NCBI GenBank assembly: GCA_965204775.1
Contig: CBDBFH010000024.1
Location: forward strand, 25,559-89,558
DNA length: 64,000 nt
Reading direction: 5' to 3'
From: CBDBFH01 sp965204775
Lineage (GTDB): Bacteria; Pseudomonadota; Alphaproteobacteria; JAPOUT01; G958296285
Below the pieces are notes generated by a model, which did not search any database, was not told the origin of the DNA, and was given only the letters and a program-made list of their open reading frames with translations. The translations under genes were made by a program, and so were the position numbers. How positions within the stretch are numbered: position 1 is the first letter of the stretch; each line of letters begins with the position of its first letter. Shown piece after piece: positions 1 through 8,408 of the stretch.

Positions 1-1
1 G

Positions 2-535
2 ATCGAGGGCGCGTTCGACCGGATCGTTTCGGTCGGCATGTTTGAGCATGTCGGGGTCCGCTTTTATCCGGAGTTTTTCGCCGCGGTGGCGCGCCTGCTC
101 AAGAAGGAGGGGGTTGCGCTGATCCATACGATCGGGCGTCTGGGGCCGCCGGGGACGAGCAACAGTTTCATGGAGAAATATATCTTTCCCGGCGGCTATA
201 TCCCGGCCTTGAGCGAGGTCGCGCCGGCGGTTGAGCGGGCGGGGTTTTACGCCGCCGATGTGGAGGTCTGGCGGAGCCACTACGCCGAAACCCTGCGCGT
301 CTGGCGCGAGCGCTTCATGGCCCGCTACGACCGGGCAGCCGGGATCGCCGGGGAGAAGTTCTGCCGGATGTGGGAGTTCTACCTGACCGGCAGCGAAGTG
401 CTGTTCCGGCTGAGCCTCATGGGGGTCTTTCAGTTTCAGCTGGCCCGCGAGATGGACGCCCTGCCGGTCACCCGCAGCTATATGACCGCCGCGCCCGCCG
501 CCGGTTTGAAAGATTCGGCGCAGGCCGCGCAGTGA
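2..535 (+). CDS. cfa: Cyclopropane-fatty-acyl-phospholipid synthase, C-terminal part (5' truncated by window edge)
   Basis: The reading frame is open from base 2, so the gene starts outside the window. The visible 177 residues match the C-terminal half of SAM-dependent cyclopropane fatty acid synthases: a VSVGMFEHVG segment, then HTIGR, then the FIFPGGYIP-like motif seen here as YIFPGGYIPALSE, and the late SHYAETLRVWRERF block. The family transfers a methylene group from S-adenosylmethionine to unsaturated acyl chains of membrane phospholipids. The stop lies 5 bases before the next start, so the two genes are probably co-transcribed. The family assignment is firm; substrate specificity cannot be read from the fragment. 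Confidence 0.9.
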   Translation: MEGAFDRIVSVGMFEHVGVRFYPEFFAAVARLLKKEGVALIHTIGRLGPPGTSNSFMEKYIFPGGYIPALSEVAPAVERAGFYAADVEVWRSHYAETLRVWRERFMARYDRAAGIAGEKFCRMWEFYLTGSEVLFRLSLMGVFQFQLAREMDALPVTRSYMTAAPAAGLKDSAQAAQ

Positions 536-542
536 AGACGCC

Positions 543-1004
543 ATGACCGAAGAGACCGTCCGCCTGCTTTCCGCCCGGCAGGGACTCTTCTGGCGCGACC
601 GCGCGGTCTGGAAGACCGCCAGCTGGAATACGATGTGGTGCCTGATCGGCTGCTCGATTGGGGATATGGGGACGATTCTGTTTTTTCAGCTAAGCGGGAT
701 TCCGTGGCCTGCGCTGGCGATTATGGGTCTGGCGATGGTCAACGGCATTTTGACGTCGATTGCGCTGGAGACGGCGATACTCTGGCGGCAGATGGCGTTT
801 CGGCTGGCGCTGCGCACGGCGGCGGGGATGTCGCTGCTCTCGATGATCGGGATGGAGACGGCGATGAACGGCGTCGATCTGATTGCGACCGGCGGGGCGA
901 AACTGACCCTGTGGGTGCTGCCCCTGATGTGGGGGGCGGGCTTCGTGACGCCGCTGCCCTATAACTATTGGCGGCTGAAGGCGCTGGGGCAGGCGTGCCA
1001 CTAG
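543..1004 (+). CDS. DUF4396-type small integral membrane protein
   Basis: A 153-residue protein with about four hydrophobic segments (near residues 28-50, 55-78, 86-108 and 116-140). The motif SWNTMWCLIGCSIGD near residue 27 is typical of the DUF4396 family as I remember it. No enzymatic residues are evident and the function of the family is not established. It starts 8 bases after cfa and its end overlaps the likely GTG start of the next gene, which suggests one transcript with the membrane-lipid gene. The family name is from recognition of the motif, not a search. Confidence 0.7.
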   Translation: MTEETVRLLSARQGLFWRDRAVWKTASWNTMWCLIGCSIGDMGTILFFQLSGIPWPALAIMGLAMVNGILTSIALETAILWRQMAFRLALRTAAGMSLLSMIGMETAMNGVDLIATGGAKLTLWVLPLMWGAGFVTPLPYNYWRLKALGQACH

Positions 1005-1586
1005 AGCGGGGCAGGCGAGCGCGGGCGCTGTCATGGATCGGGGCCGGAGCGGGAAGGCTGGCGGCCCGGCTGGGGCGTCTGGCATGGGCGGGGCTGCGCA
1101 AAGCGGCGGGGAAGGTTCCGCTCTGGCTGTGGCTGATTGCGGCGGGGGTTGCGGTCTCGCCGCTCTTGCTGTTTGGAGGGATTCTGGCGGCGGTTCTGGT
1201 CTTTGGCTTTGAGGCGGTGGAGCAGGCGCTGGCGGCGCTGTGGGATTTGTTCTGGGTGCTGGGAGCGGTGCCGAGCGTTCTGGCCGCCGGGGTCTGGCTC
1301 TATATCATGAATCAATCGGTGCGTCAGACGCGGCAGAAACTGGCCTTCGACAAAGCGCAAAGCGTGGAAGCGCGCTTTGCCGGGGCGGCGGGGCAGCTGG
1401 CGGATGCGCGGGCCGCCGTCCGGCTTGCGGGCTTGCAGGCGCTGGGGCGTCTGGCCGGGGACGCGCCGGAACAGGCGGGCCGGGGCCGCGGCGCATCTGG
1501 AAAGTTTCATCCGGCGCGAGGCGGATGAAACTTCGCGCGCCGAGGCGCATGAGGTTTTGGAGCAACTGCGGGGGGCGGAAAGGTGA
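995..1586 (+). pseudogene. Membrane-anchored protein related to the N-terminus of the pentapeptide protein at 2441; frameshifted
   Basis: From a GTG at 995 the frame encodes two hydrophobic segments (around PLWLWLIAAGVAVSPLLLF and a second about 40 residues on), then a helix-rich segment ending ARFAGAAGQLADARAAVRLA. The frame then breaks. Removing one G from the run at 1482-1485 joins it to AAAHLESFIRREADETS, which ends at a stop at 1586. That stop overlaps the GTG of the next gene (GTGA), as expected for a real gene end. The AVRLAGLQALGRLA stretch matches AVRMGGLYGLEQIA in the product of 2441-3583, so the two are homologous, but this one lacks pentapeptide repeats. It may be intact if the extra G is a sequencing error. 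Confidence 0.6.
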
Positions 1587-2398
1587 ACCGGTTTGAGCAG
1601 GAGACGGCGGTTGAGGCGGTTGGGGGCCGCGCCGGGGTTTTCCGGGCGCGTTTGAGCCGCGCCTGGTGGATTGTTCAGGGTCCAAATGGGGGCGTGATTG
1701 CGGCGTGCATGCTGCGGGCGTGCGGGGCGGTCGTAGGCGAGGCGGCGCGCGCGGCGCGCTCCTTGAGCGTTGATTATCTGGCGCGGCCTGCGGAAGGGGA
1801 GGTTGAGATCGCGGTCGAGGTTTTGCGGCGCGGGCGCAGCCTGACGTTTTTGCAGGCGCGCATGAGGCAGGGGGACAGACTGGTGGCGGTGTGTTGCGCG
1901 TCTTTTTCGCGCCCGCGCGAGGGGACGCAATCGGCGGTCTTTTGCGAGTCGCGGATGCCGGAAGCGCCGCCGCCGGAGGCCTGCCCGCCGGTGCCGCCGC
2001 TCTTGCCGATCCATGAAAACTATGAGATGCGCTTTGCCTTTGGCGCGGTTCCCTTTTCCGGGGGGGAGAAGGCGCTGGGCGGGGGCTGGGTGCGGCTGCA
2101 GGAGCCGGGGGCGGGGGTTTCGGCGGAGTTGCTGGCGGCGATCAGCGACGGCTGGCCGCCCTCGGTGATGTCGCGGATGAGCGACCGGGAGGGGCTGGGC
2201 CGGGGGGTTCCGACGATTGAGCTCAGCGTCTATTTCATTGCGCCGGAGGCGTGTGCGCCGCTCCGGGGGGATGACTGGCTGCTGGCGCGCTTCGAGACGC
2301 CGCATGTGCAGGAAGGCTTTCTGGTCGAGAACGGGGAGATCTGGTCGCCCGGCGGGATTCTGCTGGCCCGCTCGCGCCAGATCGCCGTCGTGGTGTAA
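1583..2398 (+). CDS. Acyl-CoA thioesterase, TesB/4HBT_3-like double hotdog protein
   Basis: A 271-residue protein starting at GTG. The N-terminal half carries WWIVQGPNGGVIAACMLRA followed by SLSVDYLARPAEGEVEIAVEVLRRGRS, the usual beginning of the acyl-CoA thioesterase II-like hotdog fold. The C-terminal half repeats the fold (ELSVYFIAP, ETPHVQEGFLVENGEIWSPGGILLARSRQ). Such enzymes hydrolyse acyl-CoA thioesters to free acids and CoA. Specificity is unknown. The stop codon lies inside a short tandem repeat of an 18-base unit (about 2390-2440). Confidence 0.85.
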   Translation: MNRFEQETAVEAVGGRAGVFRARLSRAWWIVQGPNGGVIAACMLRACGAVVGEAARAARSLSVDYLARPAEGEVEIAVEVLRRGRSLTFLQARMRQGDRLVAVCCASFSRPREGTQSAVFCESRMPEAPPPEACPPVPPLLPIHENYEMRFAFGAVPFSGGEKALGGGWVRLQEPGAGVSAELLAAISDGWPPSVMSRMSDREGLGRGVPTIELSVYFIAPEACAPLRGDDWLLARFETPHVQEGFLVENGEIWSPGGILLARSRQIAVVV

Positions 2399-2440
2399 TC
2401 GCGGTTGTGGTGCAATCGCGGTTGTGGTGTAATTGGAAAA

Positions 2441-3583
2441 ATGACGGAAGAGCAAAAAGAAATGGTGGACAAGCCGGAACTTCAGAAAAAATGGTGGGAC
2501 AAGTGGTTCCCGCCAGGGCCGTGGCGGATGGTCGCCGGATGGGGGGTGGCGCCGCCAACTTTGATTTTTGCTCTGTCGTGGCTGGCTTTTCCTTCTTCCG
2601 AAGATCGCTCTGCAAATTTTTTTGGCTTTTGGTTTAGCAATGACCCAGCCGTTTCGCCGTTTTTTTCTCTTTTCGGATTGTTTCTTTTTGCCGTCGGTCT
2701 TTATCTGGCCGGGAAGCGCACACAGGAACTCCTGCGCCAGAATGACATTGCCGCAGATCAGAGAACAGAATTCACCGAGCAAAACCGGATTGCCGCACAA
2801 GGGCAGGTAGATGAGCGCTTTTCACGCGCCGTTGAGCAATTGGGCCATGCGGCGCAAGCCGTGCGGATGGGCGGGCTTTACGGGTTGGAGCAGATTGCAC
2901 GGGAAAAAGAAGAATACCGGCGGCAAATCTTTGAAGTTCTGGCCGGTTTCGTCCGCGCCCGGGCGACGATAGAATATGAAGAAAATAAAAAAGATGAGAA
3001 AAGCCCCCCTGTCGCCAAGCGGGCAAAGCCCCGTCCGCAAAAAATAGATGTCGAAACGGCAATCAAAATTCTTGCCCGCTCCGCCAAAGAAGATGAGAGG
3101 TGGGTTGAAGATGGAGAAATCTTTCTCATTGATTTGTCCGGGACTGATCTTCGCGACCTGATCCTCACGGGACAGCATCTTGACAGATTCGATTTCAGGG
3201 GCGCGCGTCTGTCCGATGAAAACACCGGCATTAATCTGATAAAGGCCACCTTGAGCGGAGCCAATCTGATATTGGCTACCCTGACCAACGCCCGTCTGGA
3301 AGAGGCCGTCTTGACCGGAGCCTATCTGGCGCATGCTACCTTGACCGGAGCCCATCTGGATTCAGCCACTTTGACCGGAGCCGAGCTATATGAGGCTAAC
3401 TTGACCGACACTGATCTTATGGGCGTGAAGGGCCTTACGCAGGAGCAGCTGATAGATATTCGCTATGAACAGGGCTGTTGCCCCAAAAAACTGCCTCCAA
3501 GTTTATCTGTCCCAGACAAGCCGCGCAACATCATCCAGCCAGAGCATCCTGATTGGGTAGGGTGGAAGAAACAGGGGGGCTAG
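2441..3583 (+). CDS. Membrane-anchored pentapeptide-repeat protein
   Basis: I place the start at ATG 2441 rather than an upstream in-frame GTG at 2405, because the upstream bases are an 18-base tandem repeat. The 380-residue product has two hydrophobic segments near residues 28-50 and 68-92, then a soluble helical segment (DERFSRAVEQLGHAAQAVRMGG). A C-terminal right-handed helix follows, made of A(D/N)LxxATL-type pentapeptides from about residue 255 to 335. Pentapeptide proteins form beta-helices used in protein interaction; no enzymatic role can be assigned. Its central segment is homologous to the product of 995-1586. It contains many AAA/AAT codons and looks less GC-biased than its neighbours. 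Confidence 0.8.
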   Translation: MTEEQKEMVDKPELQKKWWDKWFPPGPWRMVAGWGVAPPTLIFALSWLAFPSSEDRSANFFGFWFSNDPAVSPFFSLFGLFLFAVGLYLAGKRTQELLRQNDIAADQRTEFTEQNRIAAQGQVDERFSRAVEQLGHAAQAVRMGGLYGLEQIAREKEEYRRQIFEVLAGFVRARATIEYEENKKDEKSPPVAKRAKPRPQKIDVETAIKILARSAKEDERWVEDGEIFLIDLSGTDLRDLILTGQHLDRFDFRGARLSDENTGINLIKATLSGANLILATLTNARLEEAVLTGAYLAHATLTGAHLDSATLTGAELYEANLTDTDLMGVKGLTQEQLIDIRYEQGCCPKKLPPSLSVPDKPRNIIQPEHPDWVGWKKQGG

Positions 3584-4133
3584 GGGGACGAGCTATGTCT
3601 GTCCGTGTCCCATCTGACCAATTCGGCGGGAGGATTCCCGCTTGCGCGGGAATGACGTTAGGGCAGCGGGAATGACATTAAGGCAGAAGGGCAGGGGGTG
3701 AGGCCTTGCGCTTGTCCGGCTCATTTTTCATGAGGTCGGCGGGAGGATTCCCGCTTGCGCGGGAATGACGTTAAGGTAGCGGGGATGACGTTAAGGTGGT
3801 GGGAATGACGTGAAGGCAGAAGGGCAGGGGGTGAGGCCGTGCGCTCGTCCGGCTCATTTTTCATGAGGTCGGCGGGAGGATTCCCGCTTGCGCGGGAATG
3901 ACGTTAAGGTAGCGGGGATGACGTTAAGGCAGTGGGAATGACGTTAAGGCAGAAGGGAGTGAGGCCTTGCGCTCGTCCGGCTTATTTCATGAGGTCGGCG
4001 GGAGGATTCCCGCTTGCGCGGGAATGACGTTAAGGCAACAGGCATGACGTTAAGGCAACGGGAATGACGTTAAGGTAGCGGGGATGACGTTAAGGCAGAG
4101 GGGGGTGAGGGCCTTGCGCTCGTCCGGCTTATT
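3584..4133. repeat. Intergenic repeat block: four ATTCCC-N8-GGGAAT palindromes in about 125-base units
   Basis: No convincing gene. The 20-base palindrome ATTCCCGCTTGCGCGGGAAT occurs at about 3635, 3747, 3880 and 4006. Each copy is followed by several TGACGTTAAGG(C/T)AG(C)GGGAATGACG units and by a GTGAGGCCTTGCGCTCGTCCGGC-type segment, so a composite unit of roughly 115-130 bases is repeated about four times. The palindrome fits the ATTCCC-N8-GGGAAT form described as dRS3 in Neisseria; here it may be an unrelated, convergent repeat. A second block of the same kind lies at 63143-63541. Confidence 0.85.
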
Positions 4134-4376
4134 TCACCAGTTCGGCGGGGGGAGGTCGAGGACGCGGCTTAAATGAAAGAGATCGTCCAGCCAGGTCCGG
4201 CCCCGGCCCAATTCAATAAGATCAATCCGGTCGCGGGAGATGCCGCTTTTGCGGGCGAGTTTTCGGGTCGTCCAGTTTCGGCGCAGGCGCGCCTCAAACA
4301 ATCTTTTGCCAACCTGCCGCTTCCAATTGCGGCAGGCGGCGCGGTCTTTTTTGCTGAGAGTTTGAAGGACAGGCAT
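4134..4376 (-). CDS. Small XRE-family helix-turn-helix regulator
   Basis: An 80-residue protein starting MPVLQTLSKKDRAA. The start is chosen because AAAGGAGACC lies a few bases upstream; a longer frame upstream to 4508 has no comparable site. Residues about 27-70 form a Cro/C1-type HTH (RLRRNWTTRKLARKSGISRDRIDLIELGRG) followed by LDDLFHLSRVLDLP. It probably binds DNA as a dimer. It lies immediately 3' of aceA on the same strand but 300 bases away. A 9-bp inverted repeat at 4418-4440 just upstream of its start could be its own operator. Confidence 0.75.
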   Translation of the reverse strand: MPVLQTLSKKDRAACRNWKRQVGKRLFEARLRRNWTTRKLARKSGISRDRIDLIELGRGRTWLDDLFHLSRVLDLPPPNW

Positions 4377-4679
4377 GTTCCGGTCTCCTTTCCGCGTTTT
4401 GCCGTTAGACAAAGCGATCCGCCAGGACAACCCTGGCGGACCGGGAGATAGAAACTGAGCAAAAGAACAGTCGCTCCGCTCTTTAGTGCAGAGCACCTGG
4501 ACATACAACGGAGCCTCCCGGCCCCAAAAGGCGAGAGGACGAAAAACAGACTCTCACCTGCCTTCCGTTTGTCTTTTGCTGGAGTTTCTATGCTCCGGGC
4601 GGCGGCATTTCCCGCCTGCCTGCTTTCAATCTAGAAAGAGGAATGCCGCCCGTCAAGGGGCGCGGGAGGGCAAGGCCCG
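4377..4679. other. Intergenic region between the XRE gene and aceA, with an inverted repeat at 4418-4440
   Basis: No gene seen. On the minus strand this is the leader of the XRE gene and the region after aceA. It holds a perfect inverted repeat with arms TCCGCCAGG / CCTGGCGGA and a 5-base spacer, 42 bases upstream of the XRE start. This could be an autoregulatory operator or a leader hairpin. No T-run terminator follows aceA here. Confidence 0.5.
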
Positions 4680-5984
4680 TCAAGCCCCCGCCTTGGCTTT
4701 TCCTTTCACCTGGAACTGCGCGGCTTCGGTCGAGCCGCCCAGCGCCGTCGTCGAAGACTCGCCGCCCGCAGAAAACTCCGAAATCAGATCAAAATACCCC
4801 GTCCCAACCTCGCGCTGATGCCGCGTCGCCGTATAGCCCGCAGACTCAGACGCAAACTCCGCCTGCTGCAACTCCGAATAGGCCAGCATCCCGCGCTCCC
4901 GAACCCCGCGCGCCAACTCAAACATCCCGTGATTCAAAACATGAAAGCCCGCCAAAGTCACAAACTGAAATCTATAGCCCATCGCCGCAATCTCGCGCTG
5001 AAAACGCGCAATCTCGTCCCGCGACAAATTCGCCTCCCAATTAAAAGACGGCGAACAATTATAGGCCAGCAACTGATCCGGCCAAACCTTCCGAACCGCC
5101 TCGGCAAAGGCCCGCGCCCCCTTCAAATCCGGCACCGACGTCTCCCACCACAGCAAATCCGCATAGGGCGCAAAGGCCAGACCGCGCTTGATGCAATGCG
5201 CCAGACCCGTCCCCTCCTTCAGCCGGTAAAAGCCCTCCGGCGTCCGCTCGCCCGGATCGATAAACTCGCGGTCGCTCTCGTCAATGTCCGACGTAATCAG
5301 CTTCGCGCTCTCCGCATCCGTCCGCGCCATGATAACCACCGGAACCCCGCAGACATCCGCCGCCAGACGCGCCGCATTCAAATTCCGAATCTGCGCCCGC
5401 GTCGGAATCAGCACCTTGCCGCCCAAATGCCCGCATTTCTTCTCCGCCGCCAGCTGATCCTCGTAATGAACCCCCGACGCCCCCGCCTCAATATAGGCCC
5501 GCATGATCTCATAGCAGTTCAGCGCGCCGCCAAACCCGGCCTCGGCATCGGCCACAATCGGCGCATACCAGTCGCGCTGCGGCCCGCCCTCGGCATGCTC
5601 AATCTGGTCGGCGCGCTGGAGCGTCCGGTTGATCCGCCGCGCCAGCTCGGGGCCCGAATTCGCCGGATACAGACTCTGATCCGGATAGGTCCCACCCGCC
5701 GTGTTGTTGTCCGCCGCAACCTGCCAGCCCGAAAGGTAAATCGCCTTCAAACCGGCCCGCACCATCTGCATCGCCTGATTGCCAGACAGCGCCCCCAGCG
5801 CCGCTATAAAATCCTCCTCGTGCAGCATCCGCCACAGGCGCGCGCTCCCGCGCTCGGCCAATGTGTGCCGCACCGCAACGCTCCCCCGCAGGCGCTCAAC
5901 CGCCTCCGGACCGTAAGGCCGCTCAATCCCGTCAAAGCGCCCCGCCGCCGCCGGAACCAGATCCTCAAAACCCTTCCCGCTCAT
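4680..5984 (-). CDS. aceA: Isocitrate lyase
   Basis: A 434-residue enzyme starting MSGKGFEDLV; an in-frame start 13 codons further up has a poorer context. The active-site loop KKCGH is at residues 182-186 with the catalytic cysteine at 184. Substrate-binding blocks SGWQVAADNN, ADAEAGFGG, MARTDAES and NCSPSFNW are all present. It cleaves isocitrate to glyoxylate and succinate, the first step of the glyoxylate bypass, allowing growth on acetate or fatty acids. It lies 10 bases after malate synthase on the same strand, so the two are one operon. Confidence 0.97.
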   Translation of the reverse strand: MSGKGFEDLVPAAAGRFDGIERPYGPEAVERLRGSVAVRHTLAERGSARLWRMLHEEDFIAALGALSGNQAMQMVRAGLKAIYLSGWQVAADNNTAGGTYPDQSLYPANSGPELARRINRTLQRADQIEHAEGGPQRDWYAPIVADAEAGFGGALNCYEIMRAYIEAGASGVHYEDQLAAEKKCGHLGGKVLIPTRAQIRNLNAARLAADVCGVPVVIMARTDAESAKLITSDIDESDREFIDPGERTPEGFYRLKEGTGLAHCIKRGLAFAPYADLLWWETSVPDLKGARAFAEAVRKVWPDQLLAYNCSPSFNWEANLSRDEIARFQREIAAMGYRFQFVTLAGFHVLNHGMFELARGVRERGMLAYSELQQAEFASESAGYTATRHQREVGTGYFDLISEFSAGGESSTTALGGSTEAAQFQVKGKAKAGA

Positions 5985-5994
5985 AAAGCCCTCC

Positions 5995-7581
5995 TCACGC
6001 CCCCCGCCGGACCAGATCGCCATAGGCCGGAAGCGTCAAAAACGGCGCGCAGTCGCGCGACACCGCCAGCTGCGAAAAAATCTCAATCGCACGCGAAAAA
6101 TTGCCCCCCAGCCAGCGCTCCTCCCCCAGAGTCTGGCGCAACTGGCCGGTCTCCTCGTCCAGAAGACGCCGGAACAATCCCTCGTCCACAACCCGCCCGT
6201 CCGACAGGCGCGCTCCATAGCGCAGCCACTGCCAAATCTGCGTCCGGCAAATCTCCGCCGTCGCCGCATCCTCCATCAAATTATACAAAGGCACCGCGCC
6301 GCGACCCCCAAGCCACGCCTCAATATATTGAACCCCAACCCGAATGCATTCGCGCAAACCCGCCTCCGTCCGCTCGCCCGCGTGAACCGCCAGCATCTCC
6401 TGCTGGCCAATCTCAACCTCGCCGCGCAAACGCTCCAGCTGGTTCGGACCCGCCATCGCCGCGTCAAACGCCTCGCGCGCCACCGGAACCAGACCCGGAT
6501 GCGCAACCCACGTCCCGTCATGCCCGTTCTGCGCCTCGCGGTCCTTGTCGGCCCGCACCTTGGCGAAGGCCGCATCGTTCGCCGCCGCGTCACCCTTGAC
6601 CGGAATCTGCGCCGCCATCCCCCCCATCGCAAACGCCCCGCGCCGGTGACAGGTCTTGATCAGAAGAAGGCTGTAGGCCTGCAAAAACGCCTCGCCCATC
6701 ACAACCTGCGACCGGTCCGGCAAAATCCGGTCCTTATGCGCCGCCAGACACTTGATGTAACTGAAAATATAATCCCACCGCCCGCAATTCAGGCCGACAA
6801 TGTGATCGCGCAACTCATACAAAATCTCGTCCATCTCAAAGGCCGCCGGAAGCGTCTCAATCAAAACCGTCGCCTTGATCGTGCCCCGCTCCAGCCCCAG
6901 AACCTCCTGCGCGCGGACAAAAACATCGTTCCACAAACGCGCCTCCAGATGACTCTCCATCTTCGGCAGGTAAAAATACGGCCCCGTCCCCTGCGCCTTC
7001 AGATTCGCATGATTGTGAAACAGGTAAAGACCGAAATCGAACAGACCCCCCGAAACCGGACGGCCCTCCAGCGCAACATGGCGCTCCTCAAGATGCCAGC
7101 CGCGCGGGCGCACAATCAAAACCGCCGGATCAGACCCCAGACGATACGCTTTGCCGCTTTGCGGGTCGGTGAAATCAAGCGTCCCCGCCCACCGGTCCAT
7201 CAGATTGATCTGCCCCTCGACCAGATTCTTCCAGGTCGGCGAAAGCGCATCCTCAAAATCGGTCATGAAAACCCGCGCCCCCGAATTCAGCGCGTTGATC
7301 ACCATCTTGCGGTCGGTCGGGCCGGTAATCTCAACCCGCCGGTCCAGCAAATCCGCCGGAATCGGGGCAACCTTCCAGTCCGACTCGCGCACTTCCTGCG
7401 TCTCGGGCAGAAAATCAGGCAATCCGCCCGCGTCAAAACGCTTCTGCCGCGCGCCCCGCGCCTCCAGCAACGCGCGCCGCCGCGCGCCAAAGCGCTCCTC
7501 CAAATCCGCAACAAAAGCCAGGGCCGCAGGCGTCAAAATCCGCTCAAAGCCCGGCTCCATCGACCCCAAAATCTTGATCAT
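5995..7581 (-). CDS. aceB: Malate synthase A
   Basis: A 528-residue protein, the usual size for form A. Motifs visible are ITGPTDRKMVINALNSGA, FEDALSPTW, the VLIETLPAAFEMDEILYELR block, GLNCGRWDYIFS, and HPGLVPVA late. It condenses glyoxylate with acetyl-CoA to malate, the second bypass step. It is first in an aceB-aceA operon. The 137-base gap to the divergent TonB-like gene holds two 14-bp perfect palindromes, which are plausible operators for this operon. Confidence 0.97.
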   Translation of the reverse strand: MIKILGSMEPGFERILTPAALAFVADLEERFGARRRALLEARGARQKRFDAGGLPDFLPETQEVRESDWKVAPIPADLLDRRVEITGPTDRKMVINALNSGARVFMTDFEDALSPTWKNLVEGQINLMDRWAGTLDFTDPQSGKAYRLGSDPAVLIVRPRGWHLEERHVALEGRPVSGGLFDFGLYLFHNHANLKAQGTGPYFYLPKMESHLEARLWNDVFVRAQEVLGLERGTIKATVLIETLPAAFEMDEILYELRDHIVGLNCGRWDYIFSYIKCLAAHKDRILPDRSQVVMGEAFLQAYSLLLIKTCHRRGAFAMGGMAAQIPVKGDAAANDAAFAKVRADKDREAQNGHDGTWVAHPGLVPVAREAFDAAMAGPNQLERLRGEVEIGQQEMLAVHAGERTEAGLRECIRVGVQYIEAWLGGRGAVPLYNLMEDAATAEICRTQIWQWLRYGARLSDGRVVDEGLFRRLLDEETGQLRQTLGEERWLGGNFSRAIEIFSQLAVSRDCAPFLTLPAYGDLVRRGA

Positions 7582-7643
7582 GCCGTCCCCCGGCTCCCAG
7601 CTTGTCTTCGCCCGGTCATAGCACTCATAATCAGGGCGTGTCG

Positions 7644-7678
7644 AGAGGCTAGCCTCTGGAGGCTGGCCTCTAGAGGCC
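7644..7678. promoter_or_regulatory. Two adjacent 14-bp perfect palindromes between aceB and the TonB-like gene
   Basis: AGAGGCTAGCCTCT at 7644-7657 and GGCCTCTAGAGGCC at 7665-7678, both perfect palindromes, separated by 7 bases. They share the GAGGC/GCCTC half-site, so a dimeric regulator could bind both. They sit 63-97 bases upstream of the aceB start and 41-75 bases upstream of the TonB-like start. The function is inferred from position and symmetry only. Confidence 0.5.
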
Positions 7679-7718
7679 CGCCGCGCGCGCCGCGCCCCCC
7701 GCGCAAAACGCAGGAAAC

Positions 7719-8374
7719 ATGCCCAAACCCCTCCACTTCATCGAACCGCCCCGGCCCCGGCGCATAGCCGCCGCGCTGGGCGGATCGCTCCTGTTCCATC
7801 TGAGCCTGGCAGGGCTGCCCTTTCTGATCGCCGCCCTCTCGCCCGCGCCGGAACCCTCGCTCCTCTCGGCTCCCGCCCCGAAGGCGATCTTCCTCTCCCT
7901 CGCCTACGAAGCCCCGCCCCCCCCGCCCCCGGCCCCCGAAGAACAACCCCAACTTGAGCCGAAACCCCCCGCCCCCCCGAACCTGACGCCTTGGCGCCGC
8001 CGCTCCCCGCCGCGCCGCCGCGCCCCGCGCCGCCCGCCCCGCCGCGCCTCAGCGCCGCGCCCTCGACCGCCGCCGCGCCCGTCTCAGCCCCCGCCACCTA
8101 CCTCTCCCGCCTCAAGGCCTGGATCGCCCGCCACCAAAACTATCCCGCCCAGGCCCGCTGGCGCAGACTGCAGGGGACTGCGCTCGTCCACTTCTCGCTT
8201 GATCGCAATGGCCGCCTCGTCGAGATCCGAATCGAAAAATCCTCCGGACACGCCTCCCTCGACCGCGAGGCCCTCGACCTCCTGCGCCGCGCCCAGCCCA
8301 TGCCCCGGCCCCCCATCTCCCAAAACGACGACCCCCTCGATATCACCTTGCCGATCGTCTTCCGCCTGCTCTAG
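7719..8374 (+). pseudogene. TonB-like energy transducer, interrupted by a frameshift in a C run
   Basis: The frame from ATG 7719 gives a typical TonB N-terminus: a membrane anchor (AAALGGSLLFHLSLAGLPFLIAAL, residues about 12-35) and a proline-rich linker. After the seven-C run at 7972-7978 the sense switches to the next frame. There the linker continues and ends in a TonB C-terminal domain (YLSRLKAWIARHQNYPAQARWR, GTALVHFSLDRNGRLVEIRI, SSGHASLDREALDLLRRAQPMPRPP) with a stop at 8374. One missing C would restore a protein of about 218 residues. TonB couples the inner-membrane proton gradient to outer-membrane transporters. By chance the original frame stays open into hisS downstream. Confidence 0.8.
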
Positions 8375-8408
8375 ACAGAAGCATGGCCACAATCCCGGAC
8401 CTCCTCCG

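Noticed and set aside
1031..2800. A 589-residue minus-strand open frame
   Set aside because: It is Arg/Pro/His-rich and lies opposite to three well-supported genes; it is a shadow frame of GC-rich DNA.
3600..4130. CRISPR array
   Set aside because: The repeats are close and irregular, units contain the same satellite sequence rather than unique spacers, and no cas genes are near.
4818..6599. A 593-residue plus-strand frame across aceA and aceB
   Set aside because: Composition is Arg/Pro-rich with no domain; aceA and aceB on the other strand are certain.
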